Below the pieces are notes generated by a model. It was not told where the DNA came from. It saw only the letters and a list, made by a program, of their open reading frames with translations, and did no database searches. A program made the translations under genes and the position numbers. From contig JAGNPU010000055.1 of assembly GCA_017989485.1 (NCBI GenBank), positions 1 to 8,761 of the forward strand: a stretch of DNA of 8,761 bases, in the 5' to 3' direction. Source of the DNA: Neisseriaceae bacterium (GTDB lineage Bacteria; Pseudomonadota; Gammaproteobacteria; Burkholderiales; Neisseriaceae). Every line of letters starts with the position of its first letter. Position 1 is the stretch's first letter. Below are positions 5,463 through 8,761 of the stretch, piece after piece.

Positions 5463-6962
5463 ATGACCAAAAAATTAAACCTAAAAGAAAAATACAATCT
5501 GCTGACCCGTGACCTAGACTGGGATTTTTCCTATCAAGACCGTCAAAAAGCCTTTCCCTATGAAGCATTTGAAGGCATTAAGATCACCGACTGGTCAAAA
5601 TGGGAAGACCCGTTTCGCCTGACCATGGACACCTATTGGAAGTATCAGGCGGAAAAAGAGAAAAAGCTCTACACCATATTTGACGCCTTTGCCCAAAACA
5701 ACGGCCAGATGAACATTTCCGACCCACGCTATCTGAACGCCATCAAGCTGTTCATTACCGCGGTCACGCCGTTGGAATATCAGGCCTATCAGGGTTATTG
5801 CCACGTTGGCCGTCAGTTTGGTGGCGTCGGTGCCCGCATCGCCTGCCAAATGCAGGCCATTGACGAGCTGCGTCACGTCCAAACCCAGGTTCATGCCATG
5901 AGCCACTACAATAAGTTTTTCAACGGCATGCACGACTGGAGCCACATGCACGACCGCGTTTGGTATCTGTCGGTGCCCAAGTCTTTTTTTGAAGACGCCC
6001 GCTCTGCAGGCCCGTTTGAATTTTTAGTGGCGATTAGCTTTGCCTTTGAATACGTGCTCACCAACCTCTTATTCGTGCCCTTTATGTCCGGCGCCGCCCA
6101 CAATGGCGACATGGCCACCGTGACCTTTGGCTTTAGCTCACAATCCGATGAGGCGCGCCACATGACGCTGGGCTTGGAAATCATCAAGTTTTTGCTGGAG
6201 CAGCACGAAGACAATCTGCCCCTGGTGCAAAAGTGGATAGACAAGTGGTTTTGGCGCGGCACCCGTTTGTTGGCCATTGTGTCCATGATGATGGACTACA
6301 TGCTGCCCAACAAGGTGATGAGCTGGAAAGAGGCGTGGGAAACCTATTTTGAAGAGGCCGGTGGGGCATTGTTTAAAGACCTCGCCCGTTACGGCGTGCG
6401 CATGCCCAAATACAGCGAAGTCATCGAAAATGAAAAAGAGCATATTTCGCATCAGGCCTGGTGGATTTTCTATAATTTTGGCCATGCCGCGGGCTTTCAT
6501 ACCTGGATTCCCAGCGACGAAGAGCTGGATTGGCTCAGTGAGAAATACCCAGACACCTTCGATCAATACTATCGCCCACGCTGGGTATTAGCCAAACAGA
6601 TGGAAGCCGAAGGCAAACGCTTTTACTCCGAAGGCCTACCGCAACTGTGTCAGGTATGCCAAATCCCCATGGCCTTTACCGAGCAGGGCGACCCAACGCA
6701 GTTGAGCTATCGTCAATCCACGTTTGAAGGCGAGCGCTACCACACCTGTTCTGACGGCTGCTGTGACATTTTCAACGACGAACCTGAAAAATATGCTCAG
6801 GCCTGGCTGCCGGTCAACCAAATTCTGCAAGGCAACTGCGGTGGCCCCGACCTAGACGATATTCTGCGCGATTACTACCACATGAACGTGGGCGCCGATA
6901 ACTTGGACATCAAAGGCTCGCCCGATGAAGCCCTATGGCAGCAATGGAAGAAAGCCGTCTAA
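5463..6962 (+). CDS. dmpN: Phenol hydroxylase oxygenase alpha subunit DmpN (P3), di-iron
   Basis: The 499-residue catalytic subunit, which inserts oxygen into phenol at a carboxylate-bridged di-iron centre to give catechol. Iron ligands are all present at bacterial multicomponent monooxygenase spacing: Glu105 (TPLEYQAY), Glu135 and His138 (DELRH), Glu196 (FAFEY), Glu230 and His233 (DEARH). A C-terminal zinc site is also intact with Cys396, Cys399, Cys429 and Cys433, the same 3-30-4 spacing as in the Pseudomonas OX1 phenol hydroxylase structure as I recall it. The typical opening KLNLKEKYNLLTRDLDW is present, as is the length (about 500-517). AAAGGAG (5449-5455) lies 7 bases before the ATG. 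No frameshift or damage. Followed by the longest gap in the operon, 108 bases. Confidence 0.97.
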   Translation: MTKKLNLKEKYNLLTRDLDWDFSYQDRQKAFPYEAFEGIKITDWSKWEDPFRLTMDTYWKYQAEKEKKLYTIFDAFAQNNGQMNISDPRYLNAIKLFITAVTPLEYQAYQGYCHVGRQFGGVGARIACQMQAIDELRHVQTQVHAMSHYNKFFNGMHDWSHMHDRVWYLSVPKSFFEDARSAGPFEFLVAISFAFEYVLTNLLFVPFMSGAAHNGDMATVTFGFSSQSDEARHMTLGLEIIKFLLEQHEDNLPLVQKWIDKWFWRGTRLLAIVSMMMDYMLPNKVMSWKEAWETYFEEAGGALFKDLARYGVRMPKYSEVIENEKEHISHQAWWIFYNFGHAAGFHTWIPSDEELDWLSEKYPDTFDQYYRPRWVLAKQMEAEGKRFYSEGLPQLCQVCQIPMAFTEQGDPTQLSYRQSTFEGERYHTCSDGCCDIFNDEPEKYAQAWLPVNQILQGNCGGPDLDDILRDYYHMNVGADNLDIKGSPDEALWQQWKKAV

Positions 6963-6977
6963 GGCCTGCACCGTATG

Positions 6978-7004
6978 GGGTATCGGTGGCTCACGCCGGT
7001 ACCC
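6978..7004 (+). other. Intra-operon stem-loop between dmpN and dmpO
   Basis: GGGTATCGG (6978-6986) and CCGGTACCC (6996-7004) form a 9-bp stem with one U-G pair and a 9-base loop, beginning 16 bases after the dmpN stop. No U run follows, so it is unlikely to terminate transcription fully. It could protect the upstream message from 3' decay or mark a processing site, giving a different dose of dmpKLMN and dmpOP. Confidence 0.5.
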
Positions 7005-7070
7005 ACACCCCTCGGCCCCGCTGAAGCTGGCCCTGAAAACCCAAAAAATGAAATGAAGAGGAGAACTGCC

Positions 7071-7433
7071 ATGCCTGTGATTGCCATCACCCCTAATTAC
7101 CGCGGCGTCGTGCGCGACCAACAAGCCAACTATGGTGACAATATGCTGCTGTACGTCGGCTGGGACAACCATCTGTTGTTCTGCTCAGCCAAGGCTTTTG
7201 TGGTCTCACCCCACATGACCGTCGCCGAGTTGATCGCCACCCCCTTACACAGCGGTTTTGCCCAACACCCCGATTTTGCCCACATCGACTGGCCCCGGGT
7301 GGAGTGGACGCTAAACGGCGAGCGCATCACGCTCGTTGGTGACCAGACGCTGGCCGAGCGAGGCTTTGACCACAAGTCCTTATTACGCTTTAAAACACCC
7401 GGCCTAAACGGGTTTAACAATTTAAGCATTTAA
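7071..7433 (+). CDS. dmpO: Phenol hydroxylase oxygenase gamma subunit DmpO (P4)
   Basis: A 120-residue small subunit of the oxygenase, the size of known DmpO proteins (about 119). It packs on DmpN and completes the alpha-beta-gamma protomer; it carries no cofactor. Family stretches are MPVIAITPNYRGVVRDQQANYG (1-22), LLYVGWDNHLLFCSA (26-40), HMTVAELI (48-55) and a C-terminal LAERGFDHKSLLRFKTPGL. AGGAG (7059-7063) lies 7 bases before the ATG. The frame continues upstream for 32 codons to 6975, but that leader would run through the stem-loop and has no family counterpart, so it is left out. dmpP begins 27 bases downstream. Confidence 0.93.
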   Translation: MPVIAITPNYRGVVRDQQANYGDNMLLYVGWDNHLLFCSAKAFVVSPHMTVAELIATPLHSGFAQHPDFAHIDWPRVEWTLNGERITLVGDQTLAERGFDHKSLLRFKTPGLNGFNNLSI

Positions 7434-7460
7434 AACAATAAACCGTTAAGGAATCCCACC

Positions 7461-8522
7461 ATGAGCCATCAAGTCACCATAGAACCCACCGGCGACATCA
7501 TCACGGTAGAAGAAGGCCAAACCCTATTAGATGCAGCCTTACGCCAGGGCGTCTGGCTGCCCTTTGCCTGCGGCCACGGCACCTGCGGCACCTGTAAAGT
7601 CACGGTTGTAGAAGGCTATGTTGATCACGGCGCAGCGTCTTCCTTTGCCCTCATGGACGTTGAACGCGATGAAGGCAAGGTATTGGCCTGCTGCTGCCTG
7701 CCCGAAACAGACCTCGTCATCGAAGCCGACATCGACGTCGATCCCGATTTTTTAGGCCACCCGATAGAAGACTACACCGCTCGCGTCAGCGCCATCGACA
7801 CCCTGTCGCCGACGATTTTGGGCATCCAACTCACGCTAGACCGCCCCATGGCCTTTCAAGCGGGCCAATACATTAACCTAAAGGTGCCCGGCGTCCACGG
7901 CACCCGTGCCTTTTCCATCGCCAACCCTTGTTCACTGGCGGATGAAGTCCACTTACACGTGCGTAAGGTGCCCGACGGCCAAGCCACCGCCTGGCTACAT
8001 GAGACTTTACAACCCGGCGACACACTGACCCTGTCTGGCCCTTACGGGCAGTTTTTTGTGCGCAAATCAGATGGTCAGGACGTTATTTTCATTGCCGGTG
8101 GCTCGGGCTTGTCCAGCCCCGAATCGATGATTCTAGACCTATTAGAAACCGGTGATTCTCGCCAAATCTATCTGTTTCAAGGGGCCCGCGATGTGGCCGA
8201 GCTCTACCACCGTGAACGCTTTGTCGCCCTGGCCAAACAACACCCCAACTTTCACTATATTCCCGCCCTCAATGCCCCCCTAGCGCACGACCTATGGGAT
8301 GGTTTTCACGGCTATGTCCACGAAGCCGTGGCCGAGTACTTTCAAGGCAAATGCCAAGGCAAGAAAGCCTATTTGTGTGGGCCACCGGCCATGATTGATG
8401 CGGCCATCAATACCTTAATGCAGGGCCGCCTGTTTGAGCGGGACATCCACATGGAGCGTTTTGTCACCGCGGCCGATGGGGCCAACGGCCAGGCAAAGTC
8501 GGCCATTTTCAAGAGAATTTAG
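7461..8522 (+). CDS. dmpP: Phenol hydroxylase NADH reductase DmpP (P5), [2Fe-2S] and FAD
   Basis: A 353-residue reductase that passes electrons from NADH through FAD and a [2Fe-2S] cluster to DmpN. Domain order is plant-type ferredoxin (about 1-95) with cluster ligands Cys37, Cys42, Cys45 and Cys77 in CGHGTCGTC and ACC. An FAD-binding barrel follows (about 103-200), with RAFSIAN (149-155) and the LSGPYGQFFV segment (191-200). The NAD-binding domain (about 205-340) has IAGGSGLSS (211-219), YLCGPPAMIDA (304-314) and the terminal HMERF (330-334). The length equals DmpP/PhhP. TAAGGA (7447-7452) lies 8 bases before the ATG. Two extra cysteines, 78 and 79, sit next to the fourth ligand. Last gene of the cassette within the window. 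Confidence 0.96.
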   Translation: MSHQVTIEPTGDIITVEEGQTLLDAALRQGVWLPFACGHGTCGTCKVTVVEGYVDHGAASSFALMDVERDEGKVLACCCLPETDLVIEADIDVDPDFLGHPIEDYTARVSAIDTLSPTILGIQLTLDRPMAFQAGQYINLKVPGVHGTRAFSIANPCSLADEVHLHVRKVPDGQATAWLHETLQPGDTLTLSGPYGQFFVRKSDGQDVIFIAGGSGLSSPESMILDLLETGDSRQIYLFQGARDVAELYHRERFVALAKQHPNFHYIPALNAPLAHDLWDGFHGYVHEAVAEYFQGKCQGKKAYLCGPPAMIDAAINTLMQGRLFERDIHMERFVTAADGANGQAKSAIFKRI

Positions 8523-8534
8523 CCAAAGGCCGCG

Positions 8535-8600
8535 TGAGGGCACTGCCTCATGTCAAAAGCAGCCGATGCGTGCTTGAGCGGCACCACGGACTGCTTTTGA
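8535..8600 (+). other. Tandem hairpins after dmpP, possible operon end
   Basis: A short stem TGAGG/CCTCA (8535-8550) is followed by a perfect 10-bp stem TCAAAAGCAG/CTGCTTTTGA (8553-8562 and 8591-8600). The 28-base loop of the latter can itself pair CCG/CGG and GTGC/GCAC (8570-8573 and 8581-8584). The octamer GCCTCATG appears just before (8545-8552) and after (8606-8613) the large stem. No U run follows, so this is not a textbook intrinsic terminator; it may stabilise the 3' end or assist Rho-dependent ending. Confidence 0.45.
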
Positions 8601-8657
8601 TGACCGCCTCATGACACACCATGCGGTTTCAGCCACTGTCCACAAACCATCCCCTGC

Positions 8658-8666
8658 TTATCCACA
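8658..8666 (+). promoter_or_regulatory. Perfect DnaA box downstream of the operon
   Basis: Exact TTATCCACA, outside the main cluster but again in non-coding DNA. I saw no match within the genes between 1876 and 8522. Confidence 0.45.
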
Positions 8667-8761
8667 GCTTATGCCACCGTTTTTTGGCCCTCCTTAGGGT
8701 CGGCCAGCCCCCACATCATCGTCTGGACATCCGTCAGGGCAGAGTATGGCCCCTGTTCACC

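Larger units (their letters stand above)
8523..8761. other. Non-coding end of window
   Basis: No open frame of useful length on either strand. Beyond the hairpins it contains GCTTATCCACAGC around a perfect DnaA box, a T6 run at about 8679-8684 followed by GGCC-rich sequence, and CATCATCGTC near 8714, a 10-mer also present near 1445. No dmpQ or catechol 2,3-dioxygenase start is visible directly after dmpP. Confidence 0.6.

Noticed and set aside
5595..6566. Long minus-strand open frames opposite dmpN
   Set aside because: They are antisense shadows of a clearly coding, fully conserved gene.
6975..7070. 32-residue N-terminal extension of dmpO
   Set aside because: Runs through the stem-loop, lacks a ribosome binding site and has no DmpO counterpart.
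8679..8706. T6 run next to GGCC-rich partial dyad as an intrinsic terminator
   Set aside because: The T run precedes rather than follows the dyad on the plus strand, and on the minus strand it is an A run; the stem is also imperfect.

Overview
This window is from a proteobacterial chromosome or large replicon. SpeG and LplA look gammaproteobacterial (the visible LplA closely resembles the E. coli protein as I remember it). A betaproteobacterial host cannot be excluded, and I cannot name the genus. It carries a complete multicomponent phenol hydroxylase cassette with its own divergent regulator, next to a housekeeping pair and a long non-coding stretch.

Layout: (1) 1-719, minus strand: speG (spermidine N-acetyltransferase) runs into lplA (lipoate-protein ligase, cut by the window edge) through an ATGA overlap. 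A perfect TATAAT -10 box lies upstream of speG. (2) 720-1875: about 1.15 kb with no credible gene. It holds six perfect matches to the DnaA box TTATNCACA plus several near matches. Three boxes lie in phase at 833-862 beside an AT-rich stretch. The region ends in the rho-independent terminator of the regulator gene. (3) 1876-3576, minus strand: a XylR/DmpR-family aromatic-responsive regulator. (4) 3577-3837: divergent control region with two 16-bp inverted repeats 30 bp apart that resemble XylR/DmpR upstream activating sites. (5) 3838-8522, plus strand: dmpK-dmpL-dmpM-dmpN-dmpO-dmpP homologues, each with a good ribosome binding site. (6) 8523-8761: non-coding, with two hairpins and one more perfect DnaA box.

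How the genes work together: DmpP passes electrons from NADH through FAD and a [2Fe-2S] centre to the di-iron centre of DmpN in the DmpL-DmpN-DmpO oxygenase. DmpM is the coupling/effector protein and DmpK is an accessory assembly or inhibitory factor. The product from phenol is catechol. No catechol-degrading gene follows dmpP within the window.

The most unusual point is the regulator. Its phenol-sensing domain keeps the expected pocket and zinc-site residues. Its AAA+ domain has lost the sigma-54 contact loop (GAFTGA is GALPGV), the Walker B aspartate (SE instead of DE) and the sensor I residues. Consistently, no GG-N10-GC (-24/-12) sigma-54 promoter is present upstream of dmpK. This suggests a DmpR relative that acts without sigma-54, or a decayed one. 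The second unusual point is the DnaA-box cluster, which could be a DnaA-titration locus, an origin or a genome-wide intergenic motif.
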